This document shows, in pieces, positions 1 through 7,426 of a stretch of 64,000 nt of DNA; position 1 is the stretch's first letter, and every line of letters starts with the position of its first letter. Origin of the DNA: Streptomyces sp. NRRL S-31 (lineage in GTDB: Bacteria > Actinomycetota > Actinomycetes > Streptomycetales > Streptomycetaceae); assembly GCF_000718775.1 (NCBI RefSeq), contig NZ_JOCB01000009.1, positions 143,363 to 207,362 on the forward strand. Reading direction: 5' to 3'. A program made the position numbers and the translations under genes. The notes beneath the pieces are model-generated. The model saw only the letters and a program-made list of their open reading frames with translations. It ran no database searches and had not been told where the DNA came from.

Positions 1-233
1 CAGTCCGTCAGCACCCGGAAGGCGTGGGTCACCTCGTGGTGGTGGACCGCCCAGCGGTGGGTGGTCCGGGAGAGGTCGCCGTCCGCGGAGAGCAGCGGGT
101 GCCAGCGCACCGCGACGAGGACCAGCAGCAGGACCGAACAGACGCCGAGGGCGAGGGCGGCGCGGGCGGCCCTGCGGGACGCCGTCGAACGGCCGGGGGG
201 CGGTGGCGGGGGAGTGGCGGGGCGATCGTGCAT
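1..233 (-). CDS. PAP2-type membrane phosphatase, N-terminal part (cut by window edge)
   Basis: Only the first 77 or so residues are in the window; the gene runs off the left edge. The ATG at 233 opens a frame with a short proline/basic N-terminus and one hydrophobic helix (roughly residues 27-42, LALGVCSVLLLVLVAV). A hydrophilic stretch follows that ends in HHHEVTHAFRVLTD. That order (cytoplasmic tail, first helix, then a loop resembling the W-x-H...T-x-x-F-R-x-L-T-D pattern) is what PAP2/type 2 phosphatidic acid phosphatases of Streptomyces look like just before their second helix. The catalytic motifs lie outside the window, so the call rests on the N-terminus only. It points away from the M56 gene to its right, with about 230 bp between them. 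Confidence 0.55.
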   Translation of the reverse strand, partial: MHDRPATPPPPPPGRSTASRRAARAALALGVCSVLLLVLVAVRWHPLLSADGDLSRTTHRWAVHHHEVTHAFRVLTD

Positions 234-461
234 GCCGCGATCCTTGTTGATGAGGCGCCCGGGGCCAAGACCGGCATGGCCGGAGCAGGGCGCCCCGTCG
301 ACAAGGATCGCCGCCCTGACGCGCGGGCGGACCGTCGCCGGCCGTCGCGCGGGTCGCCGCCGTATCCGGCCGGCACCGACGGCCGGAGGTCGCCGGTCGC
401 CGGGCCGCCGTGCCAACGGGCCGTCGGTCTCCGGGGCACTGCCCACCGGGCCGCTCCCGTG

Positions 462-1397
462 TCAGCCCAGTGCGCGCAACCCGGGTACCAGAGCCACCAG
501 CGGCGGGATCACCGGCACCAGCGCGGCGCTGGCCGCCAGCCGCAGCCGTCGCGGTGCCGGCAGCCGGTCCGGAGCGGTCAGCAGCCGGTGCACACGCTGC
601 GGCACATGCGCCTGCAGGGTCGGCCCGGGCCCGAACACGCCCCGTTCCTCGTTGAGTTCGACGAGGGCCAGGGCCGTCGTCAGCCGGCCGAAGCGCCGGG
701 ACGCCATGTCGTCGGCGGCCAGCTCGACCAGCCGGTGCATCTCGTCGCGGAACGCGGCGAACACCGGCACCCGCGGGAACCCGTCCGCCAACGCGGCCGA
801 GCAGTGCAGCAGCCAGTCGTGCCGGGCCTGCGCGTGCCCCTGCTCGTGCGCGAGGAGCGCGTCGAGCCGACGCCCCCTCAGCCGGCGCAACGCGGCCGTG
901 GTGACGACCAGCCGGGGCGCGGCGCCGGGCAGCCACCAGGCGTCGGGGCGGTCGCCCTCCAGCACCACGAGCCGGCCGCCCGTCGGCTCCTCGCCCGGCA
1001 ACAGCGGTGCCCGCAGCAGCAGCTTGGCCCGCTGCCCGCGCCGCCTGACCCGGGTCCGGGCCACCTCGCGGATCAGCATCGCCAGGCTCCACAGGCCCGC
1101 GCAGGCGAGCAGCACGGCGGTCGGCGCCGCCCAGGGGCCCGCCGTACCGAGGGCATACGCGTCCACGACCCCGCGCGGCGCGGTGGCGAACACGTGCCAG
1201 CGCACCGCCTGCCAGGCAGCCGCCGCGCTGAGCGCCATCGACAGGGCGCAGCACAGCAGGACGGCCGCCACGGCGCACTGCCAGACCCAGAGGGCGACGA
1301 CCGGCTCGCGGTCCGTCCAGTCGGCCCGGGCGAGCAGCCGCGGGGCGACGACGGAGGTCAGGGCGCCAATCAGCAGCAGGGCCACGGGGACCATCAT
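462..1397 (-). CDS. M56-family (BlaR1/MecR1-like) integral membrane metallopeptidase
   Basis: About 311 residues. There are two N-terminal membrane segments (about residues 3-20 and 38-58), a third near residue 95, a zinc-protease motif HEQGH at residues 184-188, and a hydrophobic C-terminus. The motif lies in the context ALLAHEQGHAQARHD, and an acidic ELAAD motif follows about 40 residues later and probably supplies the third zinc ligand. These are the M56 peptidase-domain signatures. No penicillin-binding sensor domain follows, so this is the short form common in actinomycetes. Such genes often sit next to a BlaI/CopY repressor, but none is visible here. The start could be either of two adjacent ATGs (1397 or 1394) or a GTG nine bases upstream; none has a strong ribosome site. 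The DUF5134 gene lies upstream on the same strand. Confidence 0.82.
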   Translation of the reverse strand: MMVPVALLLIGALTSVVAPRLLARADWTDREPVVALWVWQCAVAAVLLCCALSMALSAAAAWQAVRWHVFATAPRGVVDAYALGTAGPWAAPTAVLLACAGLWSLAMLIREVARTRVRRRGQRAKLLLRAPLLPGEEPTGGRLVVLEGDRPDAWWLPGAAPRLVVTTAALRRLRGRRLDALLAHEQGHAQARHDWLLHCSAALADGFPRVPVFAAFRDEMHRLVELAADDMASRRFGRLTTALALVELNEERGVFGPGPTLQAHVPQRVHRLLTAPDRLPAPRRLRLAASAALVPVIPPLVALVPGLRALG

Positions 1398-1545
1398 GGG
1401 CAGCACCTTATGAGCGGCGAGCCGCTCGACGGTACGGTCCTCGGGACCGAAGTGACGCCCACAACGCGCGCGTTGCCGTGCCCCGCGTTGCCGTGCCCGT
1501 GTTCCACGCCCTGCGTTCCGCGTCCGGCCGTACCGCCGGTGGCCC

Positions 1546-1640
1546 TCCAGCCGCCCCCCGGCCGTCTCCCCGAAAAGTCCTCCAGCCGCCCCCTGGTCGT
1601 CTCCGCGAAAGGTCCTCCGGCCGCCCCCGGCCGTTCCACG
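1546..1640. repeat. 35-bp tandem repeat, about 2.7 copies
   Basis: Two near-identical 35-bp units lie at 1546-1580 and 1581-1615, both beginning TCCAGCCGCCCCC and ending with a CGAAARGTCC block. A third, decayed unit runs to about 1640. The repeat is in the non-coding gap between the M56 and DUF5134 genes. All three frames stay open through it, which creates spurious long reading frames. Confidence 0.8.
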
Positions 1641-1663
1641 CCCCGGGCGTCCGGGGCCGGGGC

Positions 1664-2215
1664 TCACATCGCCAGCAACATGGCCAGCATGCCGATCCCC
1701 ATCGACAGCCGGCACGCGCGGGCCACCTCCGGGTGGTCGCCCCAGCCGCCCGGCGCGGTCCCGCCCGCCGGGGCGGCGGCGGGCACCAGCCGGGCGCCGG
1801 TGAGCAGCACGTACCCCGTGAAGTAGAGCAGGAGGACACCGGTGAGCAGCGGTACGCCGGTGCCGCCGTGCGCGTGGTGGGCGGCGGGCGGGGCCACCGA
1901 CATCGCCACCGCCATGTAGACCATCGCGGCGCTGCCCACCAGGTGGTGCAGGTGGCGGGGGCCGCCGCGTGCGGCCCACAGCGCGTGCAGGGCCGTCGCG
2001 CCGAACACCGCCGCGTACACGGGCCAGGCCCATCTCGGCGGGGTGAAGACCGCGGCCGGTACGGCCATCGCGGCCATGCCGAAGCCCATCAGCGCCTCGC
2101 CGCCCGCCGCCCGGCGCTGCTCCTCGACGCCGCTGCGCATCCGCAGCAGACAGTAGGTCCCGGTCACCCCGCACAGCGCCACCAGCAGCCAGGCTGCCGT
2201 CACCGGTCCGTGCAC
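1664..2215 (-). CDS. DUF5134-type integral membrane protein
   Basis: 183 residues starting with GTG at 2215 (VHGPVTAAWLLVALC). It is almost entirely hydrophobic, with five or six predicted membrane segments. Two His-rich turns (RHLHHL and AAHHAHGG) lie between helices. Length, the N-terminal helix and the C-terminal ACRLSMGIGMLAMLL match the actinobacterial DUF5134 family, whose function is unknown. It is followed on the same strand by the M56 peptidase gene, about 270 bp away across a tandem repeat. The pair may be co-transcribed, but the gap makes this uncertain. The histidines could bind metal; that is inference only. Confidence 0.7.
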   Translation of the reverse strand: MHGPVTAAWLLVALCGVTGTYCLLRMRSGVEEQRRAAGGEALMGFGMAAMAVPAAVFTPPRWAWPVYAAVFGATALHALWAARGGPRHLHHLVGSAAMVYMAVAMSVAPPAAHHAHGGTGVPLLTGVLLLYFTGYVLLTGARLVPAAAPAGGTAPGGWGDHPEVARACRLSMGIGMLAMLLAM

Positions 2216-2374
2216 GCGCGCCTCCCCGCTCGACGGTCGCCCCCAGGGACGCTCCACGGGTGCGATGCCCGGAGTCGGCGGAGCGCACGCGAGCGCATGG
2301 ATGTACACGGGGTGCACGCGGGGGAGCACGGGCCGTGACCTCCGCGGCGCTCTGTGACGCGTGGAGCCCTCTCT

Positions 2375-2410
2375 CAATATTTTATGAGTAAAACACATGC
2401 TAAATTGTTG
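2375..2410. promoter_or_regulatory. Inverted repeat and promoter of the FUSC-marR operon
   Basis: An AT-rich island in GC-rich DNA. The arms CAATATTTTA (2375-2384) and TAAATTGTTG (2401-2410) pair at 8 of 10 positions across a 16-nt spacer. TAAATT (2401-2406) lies six bases before the ATG at 2413, the position expected of a -10 box for a leaderless message. The likely binder is the MarR protein encoded by the second gene of the operon (inference). Confidence 0.5.
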
Positions 2411-2412
2411 GT

Positions 2413-4089
2413 ATGAGCAGTGCGACCCCCCACCGTCTTCCCCTCGCCGGAGTGCTCCGCCTCGGGCGCCCCTCCGACATCTGGTTCAAACCCGCGCTGA
2501 GCGTGGTCGCCGCGGTCGCGCCGCCCAACCTCACCCTGCTCGCGCTCGGCCGTCTCGACCTCGCCATGTACACGATGGCCGGATCGCTGTGCGCGCTCTA
2601 CGGCCACAACCGGCCCTACGCCGCCCGGGCCCGCGCCCTGGCCTGGGTCGTGCTCGGCATGGTCGGCGGCCTCGCCGTCGCCCTGCTCGCCTCCGCCCTC
2701 ACCACGAACGCCGCCGTCCTCGTCACCGTCGGCGCCGTCCTCGCGGCGGTCCAGAAGGCGGTGTGCGACGCCACCCGGATCGGACCGCCCGGCAACGTGG
2801 TCCTCACCTTCATCAGCTCCGCCTCGCTCTTCGCGCCGCAGACCCCCGGCCAGGTCCCCGGGCACGTCGGGCTGGCCCTGGCCGCCGGCGCCTGGGCCTG
2901 GCTGGTCGGCATGGCGCCCGGGCTGCTGCGCCCGCACGGCCCCGAGCGCCGCGCAACCGCCCAGGCCCTGACCGCCACCGCCGCGTACGCCGACACGCGC
3001 GGCACCGCCGACGGCCACGCCCGGGCCCGCGCCGCGAGCGCCGCCGCGATCCACGCCGCCTGGCAGTCGCTGCTCGCCGTCGGCGCCCGCCCCGACCGCA
3101 CCCGCGGCGCCCTCCAGCAGCTCCTCGTCCGCGCCGAGGTGGCCCTGGCCGCGCCCGCCGACACCGACCCCGACCGGCTGCGCGCGTGGGCCCGCGAACT
3201 GCGCGGCACCGGCCGGGTGCCGCAGGTCGAGCAGCCTCGCGAGGCCGCCGACGAACTCCTCGGGATCGCCGCCGAACGCGCCGTGCCGCCCCGGTCCCCG
3301 TGGCAGCGTCTCGCCCCCTTCGCGCCGATCGCCGCGCGCACCGCCCTCGGCTGCGCCCTCGCCGGGTACGCCGCCCTCGCCCTCGGCGTCGGCCGCCCCT
3401 ACTGGGCACTGGTCACCGCCGCCTCCCTCTACCAGGCCAACGTCACCCTCACCTGGAACCGGGGCGTCCAGCGGGTCGTGGGCAACCTCCTCGGCGTCCT
3501 CGCCTTCGCCGTCCTCGCCCCGCTCGCCCATCTGCATCCCGCCGCCCTGGTGCTGTGCTGCCTCGCCCTCAACTTCGGCGCGGAGGCGCTCATCGGTCGC
3601 AACTACTGGCTGGGCAGCGTCTGCGTCACCCCGATGGCGCTGCTCATCACCGAGTTCGCCCGCACCCAGGACCCGGCCGAACTGATCACCGACCGGGTCG
3701 TGGACACCCTCGTCGGCGCGCTGGTCGGCTTCGTCGCCGCCGTCGCCGTCACCAACCGGCGCGCGGGCGACCGCCTGGGGCACGCGCTCACCGCGGCCGA
3801 GCGCGCCCGGGAGAGTGCCGCCCGCCTGCTCGCCGAGCCGCACCCGGCGCCCCGCGCCCTGGAGTCCGCCCGCCGTACCCTCGCCGCCGCCCTGGTCGAC
3901 CTGCGCGCCACCGCCGACGCCGCCGCCGGCGAGTGGTGGCAGCGCGCCCTGCCCGAGGAGCGGGTCGTGCTCGCCGAGCAGTCCGGACACCGTACGCTCG
4001 CGGCGACGGTACGGCGCCAGGGTTTCGTACCGCGGGACCCGTCCCGGGGCCAGGACCCGGGCAGGACGACGGAGGACATACGGCCATGA
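2413..4089 (+). CDS. FUSC-family inner membrane protein
   Basis: 558 residues with the FUSC/aromatic-acid-exporter layout. An N-terminal bundle of short hydrophobic helices (about residues 25-165) is followed by a long hydrophilic middle (about 170-290). A second helical bundle (about 300-450) contains GVGRPYWALVTAASL, typical of FUSC proteins, and then a cytoplasmic tail. Family members are linked to export of aromatic acids or other small hydrophobic compounds; the substrate here is unknown. The start lies six bases after a -10-like TAAATT, so the message may be leaderless. The stop overlaps the start of the marR gene (ATGA), so the two are translationally coupled and probably form a transporter with its own regulator. 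Confidence 0.8.
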   Translation: MSSATPHRLPLAGVLRLGRPSDIWFKPALSVVAAVAPPNLTLLALGRLDLAMYTMAGSLCALYGHNRPYAARARALAWVVLGMVGGLAVALLASALTTNAAVLVTVGAVLAAVQKAVCDATRIGPPGNVVLTFISSASLFAPQTPGQVPGHVGLALAAGAWAWLVGMAPGLLRPHGPERRATAQALTATAAYADTRGTADGHARARAASAAAIHAAWQSLLAVGARPDRTRGALQQLLVRAEVALAAPADTDPDRLRAWARELRGTGRVPQVEQPREAADELLGIAAERAVPPRSPWQRLAPFAPIAARTALGCALAGYAALALGVGRPYWALVTAASLYQANVTLTWNRGVQRVVGNLLGVLAFAVLAPLAHLHPAALVLCCLALNFGAEALIGRNYWLGSVCVTPMALLITEFARTQDPAELITDRVVDTLVGALVGFVAAVAVTNRRAGDRLGHALTAAERARESAARLLAEPHPAPRALESARRTLAAALVDLRATADAAAGEWWQRALPEERVVLAEQSGHRTLAATVRRQGFVPRDPSRGQDPGRTTEDIRP

Positions 4090-4682
4090 CGGCGACGGAC
4101 GGCGGACCGATGCCCGGGAGCGACGCGACCGGCAGGCCCGTGCCCGGTGCGGCACCCGCGGCGGGCACCGAGCCCGCGCGCGACGACACCGTCTCCGCCG
4201 TCGTCCGCCAGTGGCGGGCCGTCCACCCCCGGCTGGACACCGGCCCGATGGAGATCATCGGCCGGATCAACCGCTGCGCCGCCCTGCTCCAGCAGGCCGA
4301 GGACGCCCCGCTGCGCCGGGCCGGCCTGAGCCGCCCCGAGTTCGACCTGCTCGGCGCGCTGCGCCGGACCGGGCACGAACTGACCCCGGGCGAGCTGGCC
4401 CGGGAGACCTTCTCCTCCGGGGCCGCCGTCACCAAGCGGCTCAAGCAGCTGACCGAGCGCGGCCTGGTGGAACGGCGCGGCGACACCCGCGACCGCCGCG
4501 TCGCCCACCTCCGGCTCACCGACGCCGGACGCGATCTGGTCGACGGCATCCTGCCCGAGCAACTCGCGTACGAGACGGCCGTCCTGTCCGTCCTGCCCCC
4601 CGACGGCCAGGACGAACTGGCGGGCCTGCTGGCCGGCCTGCTCACGCGCCTGGAGGGCCGGGCGGGCCTGCCACCGGTCTAG
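4086..4682 (+). CDS. MarR-family transcriptional regulator
   Basis: 198 residues. The first 45 or so are a disordered Ala/Pro/Gly-rich extension. A winged-helix MarR domain follows, with recognition-helix region LARETFSSGAAVTKRLKQL and wing RRGDTRDRRVAHLRLTDAG (the DxR signature of MarR proteins). Its start overlaps the FUSC stop by ATGA. It probably represses the FUSC-marR operon through the inverted repeat at 2375-2410 and is released by an aromatic or antibiotic-like ligand (inference from the family). The TAG stop is formed at the junction with a repeated element: its last two bases are the first two bases of that element. Confidence 0.85.
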   Translation: MTATDGGPMPGSDATGRPVPGAAPAAGTEPARDDTVSAVVRQWRAVHPRLDTGPMEIIGRINRCAALLQQAEDAPLRRAGLSRPEFDLLGALRRTGHELTPGELARETFSSGAAVTKRLKQLTERGLVERRGDTRDRRVAHLRLTDAGRDLVDGILPEQLAYETAVLSVLPPDGQDELAGLLAGLLTRLEGRAGLPPV

Positions 4683-4869
4683 GGGGTTTCGTTCGGGTCA
4701 GTTCGGATCAGGCCGCGGCGTCCGGTGCGGTGCATCGCAAGGCGGAGGATCACCCGTGTACCGGGCGTACTCGGGTGGTCCGACAACGCGGCGTGGGGGT
4801 CCCCGGCCGAAGGCTGGGGGAGCGCCGTGCCGGGCGTCGCGGCCCCGGGCTGATCCAAACGAAGCCCCC
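4681..4869 (+). mobile_element. MITE-like inverted-repeat element, copy 1
   Basis: 189 bp bounded by inverted ends of about 22 bp: AGGGGGTTTCGTTCGGGTCA on the left and the complement of GGGGGCTTCGTTTGGATCAG on the right. The interior is closely similar to the element at 32641-32832 (which lies in the opposite orientation) and includes the palindromic stretch GGGGGTCCCCGGCCGAAG. No transposase is encoded. The left side abuts CT, giving CTAG at the junction. No clear target duplication is seen. Confidence 0.75.
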
Positions 4870-4896
4870 GGCCCTGTCGTCGAACTCCCGCCTGCC

Positions 4897-5949
4897 TCAG
4901 AGGACGTCGTGCACCGTACGGCGGTGCGTGGAACGACGGTCCTCGATGTCCGGCCAGCGGTCGCCGTACACGTTGCGGGTGACGTGCGTCTCGCGCAGGA
5001 AGTCGTGCGGGAACCCCAGCGGGACCGCGCTCACCTCGTCCAGGCGGGCCCGCGCGTCCGTGTCGAGCCGGACCCCGGTGCTCGCCAGGTTGTCCGCGAG
5101 CTGTTCCGGCCTGGTGGCCGACACGATCGGCACGATGTTCCCGGGGCGGCCCAGCAGCCAGGCCAGGGCCACCTGCGCCGGACTCCAGCCGCCCGACTCG
5201 GCGATCTCCAGGACCGCGTCGACGACGTCCTCCTCCCACGCCGCGGGCCGTTCGCCCAGCACGTCCAGCCGGCCCCGCTGCCCACGCCGGTACTTCCCGG
5301 TGAGCCGGCCCGCCGCCAGCGGCGCCCAGGCGCACACGGCGTGGTCGAACGCCCGCGCCTGGGGCAGGAGTTCACGCTCCGGGGTGCGGTCCAGCAGGCT
5401 GTAGCGCAATTGCGAACCCGCGAAGCACGTCCAGCCGCGCAGCTCGGCAAGGGTGTCGGCCTGGGCGATCTCCCACGCCGGCCAGTCCGACACGCCCACG
5501 TAGAGCACCTTGCCCGTGCGCACGAGGTCGTCCAGGGCGCGCATCACCTCCGCCACCGGCGTGAAGTTGTCCCGGGCGTGCACCCACAGCACGTCGAGCC
5601 GGTCGGTGCGCAGCCGGGTCAGGCTGTCCTCGACCGATCGCACGAGGTTCTTGCGGTGGTTGCCCGCGGCGTTGGGGTCACCGTCACGGGTGCTGCAGGT
5701 GTACTTGCTCGCCAGCACGAACCGGTCGCGGCGGCCGGCCAGCAGCTCGCCGAGGATCCGCTCGGAGGCGCCCGAGGCGTAGATGTTCGCGGTGTCGACG
5801 AAGTTCCCGCCCGCGTCGGCGTAGGTGTCGAGAATCCGGGCGCCGGTCTCCTGGTCGGCGCCCCAGCCCGACTCCTCCCCGAAGGTCATCGTGCCCAGCG
5901 CCAGCTCGCTGACGCGCAGACCGGTCCGTCCGAACAGTGTGTACCGCAC
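4897..5949 (-). CDS. Aldo/keto reductase
   Basis: 350 residues, GTG start at 5949 with AAGGGAG five bases upstream. All four catalytic residues of the AKR (alpha/beta)8 barrel can be placed: Asp and Tyr in DTANIYASGASE, Lys in VLASKYT and His in VLWVHARDN. NADPH-binding segments near the C-terminus include SATRPEQLADNL. The length suits the AKR family of soluble NADPH-dependent reductases acting on aldehydes, ketones or sugars; the natural substrate cannot be told. The gene stands alone, with a MITE-like element just downstream. Upstream is a promoter with the 19-bp spacer of MerR-controlled promoters, so induction by a MerR regulator encoded elsewhere is likely. Confidence 0.9.
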   Translation of the reverse strand: MRYTLFGRTGLRVSELALGTMTFGEESGWGADQETGARILDTYADAGGNFVDTANIYASGASERILGELLAGRRDRFVLASKYTCSTRDGDPNAAGNHRKNLVRSVEDSLTRLRTDRLDVLWVHARDNFTPVAEVMRALDDLVRTGKVLYVGVSDWPAWEIAQADTLAELRGWTCFAGSQLRYSLLDRTPERELLPQARAFDHAVCAWAPLAAGRLTGKYRRGQRGRLDVLGERPAAWEEDVVDAVLEIAESGGWSPAQVALAWLLGRPGNIVPIVSATRPEQLADNLASTGVRLDTDARARLDEVSAVPLGFPHDFLRETHVTRNVYGDRWPDIEDRRSTHRRTVHDVL

Positions 5950-5980
5950 GTGTGCTCCCTTTCGGCAGGTGGTGTGAGCG

Positions 5981-6011
5981 ACGCTAGGAGCTGGAGCGCC
6001 CTCGAAGGCAA
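5981..6011 (-). promoter_or_regulatory. MerR-type promoter of the aldo/keto reductase gene
   Basis: Read on the minus strand: TTGCCT (6011-6006), then a 19-bp spacer, then TAGCGT (5986-5981). The long spacer contains an imperfect dyad of the CTTCGAG...CTCCAG type. A 19-bp spacer filled by a dyad is the hallmark of promoters activated by DNA distortion by MerR-family proteins. Confidence 0.6.
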
Positions 6012-6410
6012 GACCGCCGTGGCCTCCTCGGCCTCCCCGCCCGCCCGCGCGCCTCGGGACCGGCACGGGCACGGCTACCGCGGCGGCCGACTGGCCGCCG
6101 GGCCGCGGCGTCACCGGGCCGCGCCTCCGGCGGGTCGTGTCGCCGACGGGGCGCGGCCTTGCGGGACGGACCGGGGGCGAGCCGCGGACGCGTCCCGGAT
6201 ACCCGGATACGGCGCCGTCGCGGCGCGCGCGGCGGGAAGCCCGAGGAACCGGCCCGCCCGCCCGCGCGGCGCGAAGTCCGACGACCATCCCGCACCGCCC
6301 GCCCGCCGCGAACGCCGAGCGCGCCCAGGAACCGATACCGGCCGCGCCCGCGCCCACCGACCCCACCCGGCACACCGCGCCCCGGCGGCCTCCGTGGAAG
6401 CGGGAACCCC
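6012..6410. other. Non-coding gap, no gene seen
   Basis: About 400 bp of very GC-rich sequence. Frames are open on both strands, but codons are dominated by Arg, Pro and Ala with no family motif and no ribosome site. No MerR regulator is encoded here, although one would be expected next to the promoter at 5981-6011. Confidence 0.55.
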
Positions 6411-6803
6411 CTAGATCCCGGGCCGGTACCGCAAGGGGTGGTCCGACGGGATCTCCACCAGGACGATCCGCGTGCCGTCCGGGTCGGCGATCCACATCTC
6501 GACCAGGCCCCACGGCTCCTGCACCGGAGGCCGGACGATCTCCACGCCCCGCGCCCGCAGCTCCTCGCACGCCGCCGTCGCGTCCTCGACCTGCAACCAC
6601 AGCTGCACCGCCGGCGAGGCCGGCACGTCGGACCGGCCGGAGAGTTCCAGGAAGCCGCCGCCGAGGAAGTAGACCGTGCCGCGCTCGGGGCCGGTACCGA
6701 ACTCGCGGTAGACGGACAGGCCGAGCCGCTCGCCGTAGAAGGCACGGGAGCGCTCCGGATCGGTGGGCCGGATCAGGGTCCGGCTGCTCAGTACATGCAC
6801 CAT
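6411..6803 (-). CDS. VOC-family (glyoxalase/bleomycin-resistance fold) protein
   Basis: 130 residues with two beta-alpha-beta-beta-beta modules of the vicinal oxygen chelate fold. The first is VHVLSSRTLIRPTDPERSRA with FYGERLGL; the second ends in IADPDGTRIVLVEIP, a typical closing strand. A Glu (LVEMWIADPDG region) and a His near the N-terminus could be metal ligands. Members of this size act as dimers in glyoxalase, dioxygenase or antibiotic-binding roles; no specific substrate can be assigned. The ATG at 6803 has no ribosome site, but TAGGCT lies 8 bases upstream, suggesting a leaderless message. It diverges from the GNAT gene with about 70 bp between them. Confidence 0.8.
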   Translation of the reverse strand: MVHVLSSRTLIRPTDPERSRAFYGERLGLSVYREFGTGPERGTVYFLGGGFLELSGRSDVPASPAVQLWLQVEDATAACEELRARGVEIVRPPVQEPWGLVEMWIADPDGTRIVLVEIPSDHPLRYRPGI

Positions 6804-6874
6804 GCGGGGGGAGCCTAGCGGCAGCGTTACCCTCATCGGTGCCCCAGCCACGCCCGAGACGGGAGACCCCTGCC

Positions 6875-7411
6875 ATGGACACCGCCACCGGACTCACCTT
6901 CCGCGACGCCACCGACGCCGACGTGGACGTCCTCGTCGCGCTGATCGAGTCGGCGTACCGGGGCGACAGCAGCCGGGCCGGGTGGACCACCGAGGCGGAC
7001 CTCCTGGAGGGGCAGCGGACCGACCCCGAGGGCGTACTGGCGGTGATCAAGGCGCCCGACAGCCGGTTGCTGGCCGTGGAGCAGGCCGGCCGCGTCGTCG
7101 CCTGCTGCCAGCTGGAGCACCGCGGCGACCACGCGTACTTCGGCATGTTCGCGGTGAGCCCCGCCCTCCAGGGCGCGGGTCTCGGCAAGGCCGTCATGGC
7201 GGAGGCGGAGCGCCGGTGCCGTGAGACGTGGGGCGTCACCGAGATGCGCATGACCGTGATCTCCGTGCGCGAGGACCTGATCGCCTGGTACGAGCGCCGC
7301 GGCTACCGCCGTACGGGAAAGACCTCCCCGTTCCCGTACGGCGACGAGCGCTTCGGCATCCCGCGCCGCGCCGACCTGGAGTTCGAGCTGCTGGTCAAGA
7401 CGCTCGCCTGA
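6875..7411 (+). CDS. GNAT-family N-acetyltransferase
   Basis: 178 residues, ATG at 6875 with GGGAGA upstream. It shows GNAT motifs in order: an N-terminal LTFRDATDADVDVLVALIES strand-helix, then strand GMFAVSPALQGAGLGKAVM. That strand contains the acetyl-CoA pyrophosphate loop (Q-x-x-G-x-G). A C-terminal region LIAWYERRGYRRTGKTSPFP follows, where Y-E-R-x-G-Y/F is the usual motif B. It transfers an acetyl group from acetyl-CoA to an unknown amine. The frame stays open far upstream, but that part is Arg/Pro-rich filler with no ribosome site. It runs convergently into the glycerophosphodiesterase gene 15 bp away. Confidence 0.88.
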   Translation: MDTATGLTFRDATDADVDVLVALIESAYRGDSSRAGWTTEADLLEGQRTDPEGVLAVIKAPDSRLLAVEQAGRVVACCQLEHRGDHAYFGMFAVSPALQGAGLGKAVMAEAERRCRETWGVTEMRMTVISVREDLIAWYERRGYRRTGKTSPFPYGDERFGIPRRADLEFELLVKTLA

Positions 7412-7426
7412 GCGTCCCCGGCACCG

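Noticed and set aside
24..1826. A 600-codon open frame on the plus strand opposite the M56 gene
   Set aside because: Arg/Pro/Gln-rich with no motif; it is the complement of the peptidase frame. Absence of stops is expected at this GC content.
2374..4155. A 593-codon minus-strand frame opposite FUSC
   Set aside because: Gly/Asp/Glu-rich antisense of a GC3-biased gene, with no ribosome site or family features.
4681..4869. Simple terminator for marR
   Set aside because: The inverted ends, 190-bp length and two other copies at unrelated genes fit a repeated element better, although it may also stop transcription.
6137..6874. Upstream extension of the GNAT gene
   Set aside because: The frame is open, but the added residues are Arg/Pro filler and the ribosome site lies before 6875.
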